A stretch of 64,000 bases of DNA from Burkholderiales bacterium (lineage in GTDB: Bacteria > Pseudomonadota > Gammaproteobacteria > Burkholderiales > Burkholderiaceae_C): the NCBI GenBank assembly GCA_028868855.1, contig JAGWTR010000001.1:522077-586076 (forward strand). Direction: 5' to 3'. Below the pieces are notes generated by a model. It had not been told where the DNA came from and ran no database searches. It saw only the letters and a program-made list of their open reading frames with translations. Below, in pieces: positions 42,232 through 51,527 of this stretch (positions are counted from its first letter, which is position 1; every line of letters starts with the position of its first letter). Both the position numbers and the translations under genes were made by a program.

Positions 42232-42354
42232 GTTGAAACTTTAGTGCCTGGCCCAGGCCCCACGGTGAGAGGAGCAACCCTGTACTTTCGACAATGGCTT
42301 TGTGCGCACAGGACAGTAAGGCGCCAAAATAGACCGTAATTCGCAGGACTTCAT

Positions 42355-43527
42355 ATGCTCATCGATTTCTTCTTTGCTTTGCGTTCAGCGCGGCTGCCTG
42401 TCACCATTCCTGAATACCTGAGTTTGCTCGAAGCCGTCAAACAGGAGGTGATCGAGCCGTCGGTGGATCAGTTCTACCATTTGGCCCGAATGACACTTGT
42501 AAAGAATGAAGTGCATTTCGATAAATTTGACCGCGCGTTTGCCACCTATTTCAGGGGGGCTTCGGCGGCCGTGGACCTGACCCGGGAGATTCCGCTGGAA
42601 TGGCTGCGCAAGCGCTTTGAACGCGAATTAAGCGCTGCTGACAAGGCGGCGATTGAAGCGATGGGCTGGGACAAGCTCATGGACCGCCTCAAGGAGTTAT
42701 TCGAAGAGCAGAAAGAGCGCCACGAAGGTGGTAACAAATGGATCGGCACGGGCGGCACGTCGCCGTTCGGTGCGCATGGTTACAACCCCGAGGGCATCCG
42801 AATCGGGCAGGACCAATCACGCCACCGCAGTGCCGTCAAGGTGTGGGACAAGCGCGAGTTCAAGGACTACGATGACAGCATCGAGCTGGACACGCGCAAC
42901 ATCAAGGTGGCCCTGCGTCGCTTGCGCAAGTTCGCGCGCCAAGGCGCTGCCGAGGAGTTCGCTCTGGACGCCACCATTCAGGCTACGGCGGCCAACGCCG
43001 GCATGCTCGACATCAAGATGATTCCGGAGCGGCACAACACCGTCAAAGTGCTGTTGCTGATGGATGTGGGCGGTTCGATGGATGATCACATTCACCGAGT
43101 CGAGGAAATGTTCTCGGCGGCCAAGAGTGAGTTCAAGCACCTGGAGTTTTACTACTTCCACAATTGCGTCTACGACTTCATGTGGAAGAATAATCACCGC
43201 CGCTTCTCTGAAAAGGTCCCCACCTGGGACATCATCCGCAAGTACAACAAGGACTACAAACTGATCTTCGTGGGCGATGCCACCATGAGTCCCTATGAAA
43301 TCTTGCAATCGGGGGGCAGCGTTGAATACAACAATGAGGAGCCCGGTGCGGAGTGGATTCAGCGCCTGACGCACGCCTTCCCACACCATGTGTGGATCAA
43401 CCCCGAACCGACGGGTGTCTGGGGCTACCGGCAAAGCATTTCGATCATGCAGCAGTTGCTGGGTAACCGCATGTTCCCTCTGAGTTTGCAAGGGTTGGAA
43501 GGTGCGATGCGATTGTTGAGCAAATGA
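42355..43527 (+). CDS. VWA-domain protein (CoxE-like), partner of MoxR
   Basis: The 390-residue protein has a helical N-terminal region (FFFALRSARLPVTIPEYLSLLEAV), a central charged/glycine region (WIGTGGTSPFGAHGYNPEG) and a C-terminal von Willebrand A domain. The metal-ion-dependent adhesion site is VLLLMDVGGSMDDH (Asp replaces nothing; Gly replaces the first Ser-neighbour of DxSxS, giving D-x-G-G-S). CoxE/YeaD-type VWA proteins work with MoxR AAA+ ATPases, here encoded 1.3 kb upstream. The stop overlaps the tamA start (ATGA), coupling the two. Confidence 0.85.
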   Translation: MLIDFFFALRSARLPVTIPEYLSLLEAVKQEVIEPSVDQFYHLARMTLVKNEVHFDKFDRAFATYFRGASAAVDLTREIPLEWLRKRFERELSAADKAAIEAMGWDKLMDRLKELFEEQKERHEGGNKWIGTGGTSPFGAHGYNPEGIRIGQDQSRHRSAVKVWDKREFKDYDDSIELDTRNIKVALRRLRKFARQGAAEEFALDATIQATAANAGMLDIKMIPERHNTVKVLLLMDVGGSMDDHIHRVEEMFSAAKSEFKHLEFYYFHNCVYDFMWKNNHRRFSEKVPTWDIIRKYNKDYKLIFVGDATMSPYEILQSGGSVEYNNEEPGAEWIQRLTHAFPHHVWINPEPTGVWGYRQSISIMQQLLGNRMFPLSLQGLEGAMRLLSK

Positions 43528-45422
43528 ATCGGTGGTGGCGTGGGATGCTGTGTGGATTCGCCTTGCTCATGCAAGGCGTGCACGCCCAGGAATTGCCCGG
43601 AGAGCCGGCGGAGGCGGATGGCGCCGTCAGCGCTGCGGCCGCGGCCAGTTCGGCCACTTCGAACCCCGCCCGACGGGCCCCGCTGGTCTGGACGCTGGAC
43701 ATTCAGGCCCCTGGCGCCTTGCATGATTTGCTGCACAACTACCTTGATCTGGCCCGCTACCAGGAGGCCTCGTCGTCCGCAGTCGGTACGGGCATTCGCA
43801 TCAGTCGTGGTGAGTTGCGGCGCCTGGTCGCGGCAGCCCCTGAACAAGTGCGCAGCCTGCTGGAGGCCGAAGGTTATTTTTCGGCGCAGATCCACACCAG
43901 CGTCAGTGACGAGGTGGCCGGTCAAGCTGTTGTGATCCGTCTGGTGGTGGACCCGGGGCCCAAGACACGGATCGGACGTGTGCAGATGGTCTTTGAAGGC
44001 GAGTTGGACACCCTGTTGTCCACGGGCGATGCTTCGGCCAAAGCCCTGGTGGCCGAGCTCGATGAGCTGTGGGCCTTGCCGGTGGGTGAAGTGTTCAAGC
44101 AGGCCGGGTGGTCGGCCGCCAAGAACAGCATGCTGGCCAGGTTGCGCTCAGAGGGCTATCCGCTGGCCACCTGGAGCGGCTCGGCTGCCACCATCGATGC
44201 CCAGCAGCAAACAGCCAATCTCTTTGTGGTGGCCGACAGCGGTCCGCTCTTTCATTTTGGTGACATCTTCATTGAAGGGTTGCAAAAGCAGAGCGCCTCA
44301 ACCGTGCTCAACCTGGCGCCGTTTTCCCGGGGCCAGCCTTATCGTGAGCAAGCATTGCTGGATTTTCAGGAGCGCTTGCAAAAACTCAATATGTTTGACA
44401 ACGTGTTTGTCACGCTGACGCCTGACCCCGCCTTGGCCGATGCTGCTGCGGTGACCGTGCAATTGCGCGAATTGCCGCTCCAACAAGCCACCGTCGGCGT
44501 GGGGGCCAGCAGCGACACCGGGCCACGCATCTCGGCGGAGCATCTGCATCGGCGCTTCATGGGTTGGGACTGGATGTCCAAAACCAAATTGCAATTGGGC
44601 CGCGCCGAATCCACGTTCCAGGCGGACTTCACCTCCGATCCTTTGCCAGAGCGCAAGCGTTGGCTGGTCTCGATGGAGCTGTCGCGCCAGCTCGATTCGG
44701 CCAGAACGGCGACCGGCAGCCAGCGCTTGCGCTTGGGCCAATTGCACGAAGGAGATCGGTTGGAGCGCACCCGCTATGTCGAGTTTCAGCGTGCGTCCGT
44801 GACTTCGGAGTCGGGTGACAAGGTCGCCGAGGCGTCGGCCCTGGCCGGGACGATGCAGTGGATATGGCGCGCGGTGGACAACCCGTTGTTGCCTACCACA
44901 GGCATCACCGCCGTGGGGGCTGCCAGCCTCGGGCGCAGCTTTGCCACGTTGGACAGCTCGGGATTTTTTGGCCGGACTTATGGGCGTTTGACCTGGTACA
45001 AGCCGCTGCCTGGGGGGTGGTACTCGACCTCGCGTGTGGAGGGGGGGCGGGTGCTGGCGCCCACATCGGTCAGCGTGCCGGACACTTTGTTGTTTCGGGC
45101 TGGTGGGGATGAATCCGTGCGTGGCTATGGCTACCGTGATCTGGGTGTGACGGTCGACGGTGTCACGGTGGGGGGGCGGGCCATGGTCACAGCCAGTGCC
45201 GAAGTGGCCCATCCCATCATGGCCAAATATCCCAGCATCTTGGGGGCCCTGTTCTTTGATGTGGGGGGGGTGGCCAACCAGTTTTCGGAGATCAGTCCGC
45301 ATCGCGGCTACGGTCTGGGTGTGCGCTGGCGCAGCCCCGTAGGCCCCTTGCGCCTGGACTTGGGCTATGGCGAACAAAGCCATCGGCTGCGTGTGCACTT
45401 CAGTGTGGGGATCTCGCTGTGA
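43524..45422 (+). CDS. tamA: Outer-membrane translocation module protein TamA (BamA/Omp85 family)
   Basis: The 632-residue protein has a signal peptide (GMLCGFALLMQGVHAQ), POTRA repeats (about 50-330; LLEAEGYFSAQIHTSV, FHFGDIFIEGLQ) and a 16-strand Omp85 barrel. The barrel ends YGLGVRWRSPVGPLRLDLGY and LRVHFSVGISL, with the FRAGGDESVRGYGYRDLG motif of lid loop L6. TamA works with TamB to assemble outer-membrane proteins and move lipids. The gene overlaps tamB by four bases (GTGA). Three G-tracts of 7-8 bases lie in the last third. Confidence 0.9.
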   Translation: MNRWWRGMLCGFALLMQGVHAQELPGEPAEADGAVSAAAAASSATSNPARRAPLVWTLDIQAPGALHDLLHNYLDLARYQEASSSAVGTGIRISRGELRRLVAAAPEQVRSLLEAEGYFSAQIHTSVSDEVAGQAVVIRLVVDPGPKTRIGRVQMVFEGELDTLLSTGDASAKALVAELDELWALPVGEVFKQAGWSAAKNSMLARLRSEGYPLATWSGSAATIDAQQQTANLFVVADSGPLFHFGDIFIEGLQKQSASTVLNLAPFSRGQPYREQALLDFQERLQKLNMFDNVFVTLTPDPALADAAAVTVQLRELPLQQATVGVGASSDTGPRISAEHLHRRFMGWDWMSKTKLQLGRAESTFQADFTSDPLPERKRWLVSMELSRQLDSARTATGSQRLRLGQLHEGDRLERTRYVEFQRASVTSESGDKVAEASALAGTMQWIWRAVDNPLLPTTGITAVGAASLGRSFATLDSSGFFGRTYGRLTWYKPLPGGWYSTSRVEGGRVLAPTSVSVPDTLLFRAGGDESVRGYGYRDLGVTVDGVTVGGRAMVTASAEVAHPIMAKYPSILGALFFDVGGVANQFSEISPHRGYGLGVRWRSPVGPLRLDLGYGEQSHRLRVHFSVGISL

Positions 45423-48400
45423 GCGACGTCGAGCCCACTCCCGCGACCTGGTCCTGGCTGCCCGCGTTGATGCGGCCATTGTGGGTGGCCTTAACCGTGT
45501 TGGTGGTGATGGTGTTGCTGCTGGGCGGCAGTTGGTGGGCCTTGCAGCACGAGGGTCCTAGCGCGCGGCTATTGTCCGTGCTGCCGGGGGTGCGGGTGGT
45601 TGGGCCGACCGGCGCCGTGCTGGGCAACTTCAGTGCCCAACGCATTGAAGTCAGCCTGCCCCGAGGGTCGGTGCTGACGCTGATCGAACCTCGCTGGCGA
45701 GGGCTGGCGCTGCGTCATGATCCGGACACGGCATGGCATCTCGGTCTGGTGGCCGAGACCATTGAGGCGCGCAGTGTGGACCTGCAGTGGGTGGCCGCGC
45801 CAGCGCCAAAGCAGGCCGCACCACCGCCCACGCAGTGGGACTTGCCACTCTCGGTGCGGGTGGCGACCTTGAAGGTGGGCATGCTGCGCAGCAATCTGTT
45901 TGCACCGCAAGTGTTGTCCGGGCTGGAGGGGCAACTGGACTTGCAGCTCGGCTTGCGCCACCGCGTCGTTCTGAAGCAGCTTGACGTCCATGGCTGGGTG
46001 CTTCACGGGGAGGCCACGATGGGCACCCGTCAGGACATGGTGCTGGATCTGGGGCTCGCGGCCCGGCGCGAATCGGTGGCGAGTGTGGCGACCAAAAGTG
46101 CGGGGCCAGATGTGGCGTCGGCCACTTTGCAGCTGAAAGGGCCGCTGCGGCATTTGATCGCCACTGGGCAGGTGCTCATCGGCGAGGGTGCCGCATCACC
46201 GCAGCGCTTGACCATTTCTGGCGAACTGACCCCCTTTGCCGCCTGGCCCGTGCCGCGCCTGGAGGCCCAAGCCAAGAGGTTGGACCTGGGGGTGTTGTGG
46301 CCTGCATGGCCTCAAACGGCTTTGTCGGGGCGGGTGACGGTGCAGCCGAAAGTCAGAACGGCCAGCAAGCAGCGAGGCGCGCCTGACCTGACGGTTGACC
46401 TTGCGTTGGACAACCTCGATCCGGGGCCGTGGGACGCCCATCGCTTACCTGCCCAACGCCTGGTTGGCCGGGTGGATTTGCCAGTGGCGCAAAGCGGTGC
46501 CAAGGCGGGTGAGCTGGCCAGCCTGGGCCAGGCGGGACAGCTCGCTGTGACCGCGACCCTGCCGCGATCCATGGGCCGAGGCACAGCATCGGCGGTGGTC
46601 AATGGGGCGTGGGATTTGCTGACCCCACAAAGGACCAATCTGAGCGCGGACATCAGCGGATTGGAGCCGCAGGCGCTAGATGGACGCGCACCGCCATTAC
46701 AGCTCAATGGACAGATTAACGTCCGCTCGGCGCCAGCCAAGGCCGGTCAAGTCGGGGAGCGTTGGGCCGTGTCGGCGGACCTGTCAGGCCTGTTCGGGCC
46801 GGTGATCAATCCGGTGAAACAGGCCGCTCAAGGCCGCAAGACGGGCCAGGAATCCACCCCTGGGGCACGCCCCGTCGCCTTGACCTTGAGCGGCTTTTGG
46901 TCGCCGGCACTGGCCGAAGTCACCAGCCTGAGTTTGCGTTCGGGTTCGGCCCTGGCCAAGCTCACGGGGCGAGTGGATCAGCCCAGCGGCTCGGCATGGC
47001 GCACGCATGGGCAGCTCGACTTGACGGATTTTGATCCCCAGCTGTGGATGCCTTGGCCGGCCTTGGCCACCGGCACGCATCGTCTGCAAGGCAGCATGCA
47101 ATTCGATGTGGACGCGACATGGCACGGCGAAGTTCAAGGGCGGCTCGATCGCAGTCAATTGGCCAGCGTGCCGCTGGACGGGCGGTGGTACTGGCAGGCG
47201 CCAGCCGGTCGGTCGGACATGAACATCAGCCTGGACCTCAACGCGGCGGGCAACCACGTCAGCGCGGTCGGCACCGTCCCGGTGGTGGTGCGGCCTGGCT
47301 CGGGGGGCGCAGAGCTGTCCGCTGAACGGCCCCAGCAGTGGAACATCCAGGCCAAGGCGCCCGCCTTGCAGGCTTTGCAGCCCATCGCCCTGTGGTGGGG
47401 CTGGCGTGACTTGCAGGGTCAGGTGCGGGGCGACGTCACGGTGACTGGCGTCTGGCCTGCCCTGACCACACAGGGGCAGCTGGAGTTCATCAGCCTGCAA
47501 ATCAAGTCACCTGGCGATGCCGTCTATGCGGTGGCGCAGGCACAAGGCCAGTGGCGGGTGAGCACCGGATCCTCGTTGGCGCCCATGGAGGCCAGTGTGA
47601 ACATCAGTCAGGCGCGCTTGGGTAGCATGGCCATCGAACAGATGACGGCATCCCTCACAGGCAGCGCGCAATCCCATCGCTTGGTGCTGCAGGGCGATGC
47701 GCGCTTGCCGCGTCGGGCCGAAGTGACCAGCCAGGCGAACAAGTCCACTCCCCAGCCGCCCAGCAACAGCACCACCACCACAACAACAACAACGGCGCAA
47801 GGTGTGCGCCTTGAATTGGCCTTGCAGGGCAGCGTCCTTGAAACATCGCGGGGCTGGAAGGGCCAGGTGCAGCGCTTGAGCGCCGTCACGGTCGAGCCCA
47901 AGCCGCGCACCTTGCTGTCGGCGGAGGCGGTGGATGTGAGTTGGGCCACATCACCTCAAGATGGCCTGCTCAAGGTCAGCCCGACCAGGGTGCTGGTTCT
48001 GGGTGCTGCCCTGAAGATTCAGGACCTGCAGTGGCATGTTCCCAGGCAAGCTGGCGCTGATGGCGGGCAGGCCGAGGTCGCCATTGATCTTGAACCGCTC
48101 AGGCTGGCCGACGCACTGGCCCATCTGCAGCCACAAAGGGGCTGGGGTGGCGACCTTGTGGTGGCGGGGCAGTTGCGCATGCGGCACAGCGTCCAGCAGC
48201 CCTGGCAAGTGGACGGTCAATTGGCACGCACCGCCGGCGATCTGACTTTGTCTGAGCCCACCATCGAGGGCAACAGCGTGCAACCTCTGGGCATTCGCCA
48301 GGCACGCATTGAGCTCAAGGCCAGAGAAGGGGTCTGGACCGTGTCCGAACAAATTGAGGGGCGGGTCTTGGGTGCGGTGACCGGCCAGCAAACCGTTCAG

Positions 48401-49744
48401 ACCCGCTCACGCGACAGTCTGCCTTCAGCGGATGATCCCTTCTCGGGCTTGCTGAACGTCAAGATCGGCAATCTGCGACCCTGGGGCGTGTGGGTGCCGG
48501 CGGGTTGGCGGCTGTCGGGTCAACTGGAAGCGCTGGCGGCGTTGACCGGTACTTTGGGGGCGCCGCACTACACCGGGCAGGTCAGTGGCCAAAACCTGGG
48601 CGTGGCCCATTCCCTGCAAGGCATCAACATCACCGATGGACAACTGTTGCTCGATTTGCAGGGTGATCAGGCCCGCCTGACGCGCCTGACGGCCAAGGGC
48701 GGCGAAGGTGGTGGCAACATCAGCGTGCAAGGCGATGCCGTGCTGGACGCCCAACCGCAAGCCCACCTTTCGCTTCAGGCCGATCACTTTGCCTTGCTGC
48801 AACGTGTCGATCGCCGGGTGGTGGTCAGTGGGCAGGCCAAGGTGACCCTGAACGCCGAAGACATTCTGGGCGATGGTCGTTTTGTGATCGACGAGGGCTT
48901 GATCGACATCACGCGCGCTGATGCGCCCACGATTGGGGACGACGTCAACGTCATCAACCGGCCGGGCGAGTCACCCGACGCGGCAGAAGAGGCCGCGACC
49001 GCCAGCGCCTTGCCCAAACGCAAACTGCAGGCCACCATTGATGTGGACCTGGGCCAGAAGCTGCGGCTGAAAGGCCGTGGCTTGGATGCCATGCTGGTCG
49101 GCAATGTGCAACTCACCACACCCAATGGCCGCCCGGCGGTGCGCGGGGTGATCAGGACGGCCTCGGGCTCCTACGTGGCGTATGCGCAGAACTTGGTGAT
49201 CGAGCGAGGCTCTGTCACCTTCACTGGCCCGATTGAAAACCCTCGGCTGGACATCCTCGCCATGCGGGCTCAGTCGCCCCTGGCCGCATCGTCGGAGGTG
49301 AAGGTGGGCGTCACGATCACCGGCACGGCCCAGGACCCTCGCGTGCGCCTGTATTCCGACCCCAACCTGTCGGAAACCGAAAAGCTGTCGTGGCTGGTGT
49401 TGGGGCGTGGGCCGGCGGGTCTGGGCGGTGCGGACATTGGCCTGCTGCAAACGGCCGCCTCGGCCTTGCTCTCCGGGGAGGGGGGCTCGCCCAAGGATTC
49501 CGTGCTCAGTGCCATTGGCCTGGACGACCTGTCCGTGAGCCAATCCGAAGGCAATGTGCGGGGCACGGTCGTCAATGTGGGCAAGCAGATTTCGCGCAAA
49601 TGGTACGTAGGGTATGAGCGCAGTCTCAATGCCACCACCGGCAACTGGCAGTTGATATACCGTCTGGCCCAGCGGTTCACCGTGCGGGCCCAGACGGGGC
49701 AGGACAACGCGCTGGACCTGATCTGGTCCTGGCGTTTTGACTGA
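45419..49744 (+). CDS. tamB: Translocation/assembly module protein TamB (DUF490)
   Basis: At 1441 residues this is a full-length AsmA-like, beta-taco periplasm-spanning protein. It has an N-terminal signal anchor (LMRPLWVALTVLVVMVLLLGG), long repetitive beta-helical stretches and the conserved C-terminal DUF490 domain (ATIDVDLGQKLRLKGRGLDA, PRLDILAMRAQSPL, ETEKLSWLVLGRGP, VGYERSLNATTGNW). It starts with GTG overlapping the tamA stop. An eight-threonine tract lies near residue 785-792. It forms a periplasmic bridge with TamA. Confidence 0.92.
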   Translation: MSDVEPTPATWSWLPALMRPLWVALTVLVVMVLLLGGSWWALQHEGPSARLLSVLPGVRVVGPTGAVLGNFSAQRIEVSLPRGSVLTLIEPRWRGLALRHDPDTAWHLGLVAETIEARSVDLQWVAAPAPKQAAPPPTQWDLPLSVRVATLKVGMLRSNLFAPQVLSGLEGQLDLQLGLRHRVVLKQLDVHGWVLHGEATMGTRQDMVLDLGLAARRESVASVATKSAGPDVASATLQLKGPLRHLIATGQVLIGEGAASPQRLTISGELTPFAAWPVPRLEAQAKRLDLGVLWPAWPQTALSGRVTVQPKVRTASKQRGAPDLTVDLALDNLDPGPWDAHRLPAQRLVGRVDLPVAQSGAKAGELASLGQAGQLAVTATLPRSMGRGTASAVVNGAWDLLTPQRTNLSADISGLEPQALDGRAPPLQLNGQINVRSAPAKAGQVGERWAVSADLSGLFGPVINPVKQAAQGRKTGQESTPGARPVALTLSGFWSPALAEVTSLSLRSGSALAKLTGRVDQPSGSAWRTHGQLDLTDFDPQLWMPWPALATGTHRLQGSMQFDVDATWHGEVQGRLDRSQLASVPLDGRWYWQAPAGRSDMNISLDLNAAGNHVSAVGTVPVVVRPGSGGAELSAERPQQWNIQAKAPALQALQPIALWWGWRDLQGQVRGDVTVTGVWPALTTQGQLEFISLQIKSPGDAVYAVAQAQGQWRVSTGSSLAPMEASVNISQARLGSMAIEQMTASLTGSAQSHRLVLQGDARLPRRAEVTSQANKSTPQPPSNSTTTTTTTTAQGVRLELALQGSVLETSRGWKGQVQRLSAVTVEPKPRTLLSAEAVDVSWATSPQDGLLKVSPTRVLVLGAALKIQDLQWHVPRQAGADGGQAEVAIDLEPLRLADALAHLQPQRGWGGDLVVAGQLRMRHSVQQPWQVDGQLARTAGDLTLSEPTIEGNSVQPLGIRQARIELKAREGVWTVSEQIEGRVLGAVTGQQTVQTRSRDSLPSADDPFSGLLNVKIGNLRPWGVWVPAGWRLSGQLEALAALTGTLGAPHYTGQVSGQNLGVAHSLQGINITDGQLLLDLQGDQARLTRLTAKGGEGGGNISVQGDAVLDAQPQAHLSLQADHFALLQRVDRRVVVSGQAKVTLNAEDILGDGRFVIDEGLIDITRADAPTIGDDVNVINRPGESPDAAEEAATASALPKRKLQATIDVDLGQKLRLKGRGLDAMLVGNVQLTTPNGRPAVRGVIRTASGSYVAYAQNLVIERGSVTFTGPIENPRLDILAMRAQSPLAASSEVKVGVTITGTAQDPRVRLYSDPNLSETEKLSWLVLGRGPAGLGGADIGLLQTAASALLSGEGGSPKDSVLSAIGLDDLSVSQSEGNVRGTVVNVGKQISRKWYVGYERSLNATTGNWQLIYRLAQRFTVRAQTGQDNALDLIWSWRFD
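47771..47794 (+). repeat. Threonine codon repeat inside tamB
   Basis: Eight successive Thr codons (three ACC, four ACA, one ACG) follow a Ser/Asn-rich stretch. The run is in frame, so length changes by triplet slippage would keep the gene open. It probably forms a flexible linker in the TamB body. Confidence 0.7.
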
Positions 49745-49789
49745 CGCTTTGAAGGTTCGCCGTTTGCAGGGCCACCCCTAGAACACAAA

Positions 49790-49818
49790 TTGAGCCGGTT
49801 GGCCTTTTGTGATATCAA
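49790..49818 (+). promoter_or_regulatory. Candidate sigma-70 promoter for the PEP-CTERM protein gene
   Basis: TTGAGC (49790-49795) and TATCAA (49813-49818) are separated by 17 bases. Each differs from the -35 and -10 consensus at two positions. They lie about 39 bases before the predicted start at 49857 in the 112 bp gap after tamB. Confidence 0.35.
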
Positions 49819-49856
49819 CCCAGTTGTGTCATTTTTCACATTTGGGGATGCCGATC

Positions 49857-50453
49857 ATGAAATCTTTTTTCTCGCTCGCGACGACCTTTCCACCTCAGGG
49901 ATTGCGGCCCTGGCTCGCACCGTTATGCCTTGGATTGGGCATGAGCCTGGTGGGCGTTGCTGCTCAAGCAGCCACGGTCACCGGGGTGAACACCAGCATT
50001 GCGCCCAACGGGCCGGCCAGCGTGGTGTTTGATTTCGATTTCGGCGCGCCGATCACTTTGGAGGCATTCAATGCCACCTTGAGTTTCGACAGCACGAAAT
50101 TGACGTTGGTCGATCCCACCAACTTTGCCTCGGCCAACTCGGGCGTTCTGACCTCTGATTTTTCTCAGGTTGTCGCGTTTTCGTCGCCCAACTCCGCCAC
50201 GATTTCTTTGGTTGGCCCGCCCAACGTGGGGTTGGATTCCAAGGTTCAGGTCCAGTTCAACTTTCTGACACAACTCAAGGCAGGAGAGAGTTCAGTGGTC
50301 AAGTTGGACCTGACATACGCTGAGCCCAGTGGACTGGACGTCACCTTGCCGACCGCATCGGCCACCGTGGCGGCGGTGCCAGAACCCGTGACCTGGGCCT
50401 TGATGCTGGCGGGCGTGGGCGTCGTTGGGGCGTTCGGACGTCGCAAAGCTTGA
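49857..50453 (+). CDS. PEP-CTERM exported protein with cohesin-like domain
   Basis: The protein of about 198 residues has a signal peptide (LCLGLGMSLVGVAAQA). A single beta-sandwich domain of cohesin type follows (GPASVVFDFDFGAPITLEAF, LSFDSTKLTLVD, ISLVGPPNVG, VQVQFNFLT). A canonical PEP-CTERM sorting signal comes last: VPEPVTWALMLAGVGVVG followed by GRRK. It should be cut and delivered by an exosortase, which must lie elsewhere in the genome. ATG at 49857 is preferred to 49848, whose only G-rich site directly abuts it. Confidence 0.82.
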   Translation: MKSFFSLATTFPPQGLRPWLAPLCLGLGMSLVGVAAQAATVTGVNTSIAPNGPASVVFDFDFGAPITLEAFNATLSFDSTKLTLVDPTNFASANSGVLTSDFSQVVAFSSPNSATISLVGPPNVGLDSKVQVQFNFLTQLKAGESSVVKLDLTYAEPSGLDVTLPTASATVAAVPEPVTWALMLAGVGVVGAFGRRKA

Positions 50454-50477
50454 TTCGATCCCCTGGTGGGATTGGTT

Positions 50478-50513
50478 GAGCGTCTTGATGCCTAACCGGG
50501 AATCAGGACGCTC
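50478..50513. terminator. Hairpin between convergent genes, possible bidirectional terminator
   Basis: GAGCGTCTTGAT and ATCAGGACGCTC form a 12-bp stem with one G-T wobble around a 12-base loop. It lies between the convergent PEP-CTERM and DUF3592 genes and overlaps the last codons of the latter. There is no clear T-run on either side, so efficiency is uncertain. Confidence 0.4.
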
Positions 50514-50872
50514 GATTGCGGTTTGCCCGGATCGTAAAAGACCTTGACCGTGGCACCCACGGGGAAGGGCGCCAGCGCTGCAAGGGTTTGCTGCTCGTCG
50601 AAGTAATGGCGCCCAAAGGCTTGCAGGCAGTTGTTCTGGTACTCAACCCCATTGACGCTGTAGCGGTACTGCACCTCGACATCCCACTCCTGCTTGGACA
50701 CGCCGCGGAGGCCGTTGTCTTCGTGTTGCGCCCGGGCGCGCGACACCAGGATCTCTCCCTGGGTGGATGGCCACTGTGGGCTGGCGCGGCTGACTTGATA
50801 GGCCCGCCAGATCAGCACGCCAAACAGCAGCACAAAGCCAATCAGCAGGTATTTTCCGAAGTCGTCGCTCAT
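50492..50872 (-). CDS. DUF3592 membrane protein
   Basis: The 126-residue protein has one N-terminal membrane helix (YLLIGFVLLFGVLIWRAYQV) and a soluble beta-rich domain. That domain matches DUF3592 in WPSTQGEILVSRARAQ, YRYSVNGVEYQNN and the C-terminal VGATVKVFYDPGKPQSSVL. The family is common in bacteria and without known function. ATG at 50872 gives the standard start; the frame opens 18 codons earlier. Divergent from the yfbR-like gene. Confidence 0.75.
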   Translation of the reverse strand: MSDDFGKYLLIGFVLLFGVLIWRAYQVSRASPQWPSTQGEILVSRARAQHEDNGLRGVSKQEWDVEVQYRYSVNGVEYQNNCLQAFGRHYFDEQQTLAALAPFPVGATVKVFYDPGKPQSSVLIPG

Positions 50873-50934
50873 GAGGGGCGATTGTCGCGCGAAGATACCG
50901 CCCTGTTTCGATTTGCCGCTGAGCACCCCAAAAA

Positions 50935-51525
50935 ATGCCTGCCAGTCCGTTTTACGCCCATTTGTCTCGCCTGCGCTTCATCAAGCGCTGGGGTTTAATG
51001 CGCAACGCCATTGAGGAAGATGTCGCCCAGCACAGTTGGGACGTTGCCGTGCTCGCCCACGCCTTGGCGGTGATCCGACGCGATGTGCTCGGACACCCCA
51101 TTGACCCCAATTCGGTGGCCACCCGTGCACTGTTTCATGACGCCACCGAGGCCATCACGGGCGACTTGCCCACGCCGGTCAAATACTCGCCAGCCATGCG
51201 CCACGCCTCAGCCCACCTGGAGGCTGAGGTCAGTCAGGAAATGCTGGGTCTGCTGCCCGATCTGCTGAAACCCGCGCTGCAAAGCGTCATGGACCACCAC
51301 CAGTGGCCCGACGACGAAGCCCGCCTCATCAAGGCCGCCGACCGCCTGGCCGCCTGGCTCAAATGCCGGGCTGAATTGCGCTACGGGAACCGCGAGTTCG
51401 AACAGGCCGCGCAACAAATCGAAGGCAAGCTCAACGAGCACATGAGCCCGGAGTTGCGCTACTTCCTCGACCACTTCGGTCCCGCCTTCGAGTTGACGCT
51501 CGACTCCCTGATGCGAGGCGACTGA
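50935..51525 (+). CDS. yfbR: 5'-deoxynucleotidase, YfbR-like HD phosphohydrolase
   Basis: YfbR removes phosphate from deoxyribonucleoside 5'-monophosphates in the dUMP/thymidylate salvage route. The 196-residue protein starts AHLSRLRFIKRWGLMRN. The metal-binding HD set is His33 (AQHSWDV), His68-Asp69 (LFHDATEAITGDLPTPVKY) and Asp136 (KAADRLAAWLKCRAE), at the same positions as in the E. coli enzyme. It lies two bases before the exonuclease gene, so they form an operon. Confidence 0.88.
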   Translation: MPASPFYAHLSRLRFIKRWGLMRNAIEEDVAQHSWDVAVLAHALAVIRRDVLGHPIDPNSVATRALFHDATEAITGDLPTPVKYSPAMRHASAHLEAEVSQEMLGLLPDLLKPALQSVMDHHQWPDDEARLIKAADRLAAWLKCRAELRYGNREFEQAAQQIEGKLNEHMSPELRYFLDHFGPAFELTLDSLMRGD

Positions 51526-51527
51526 CC

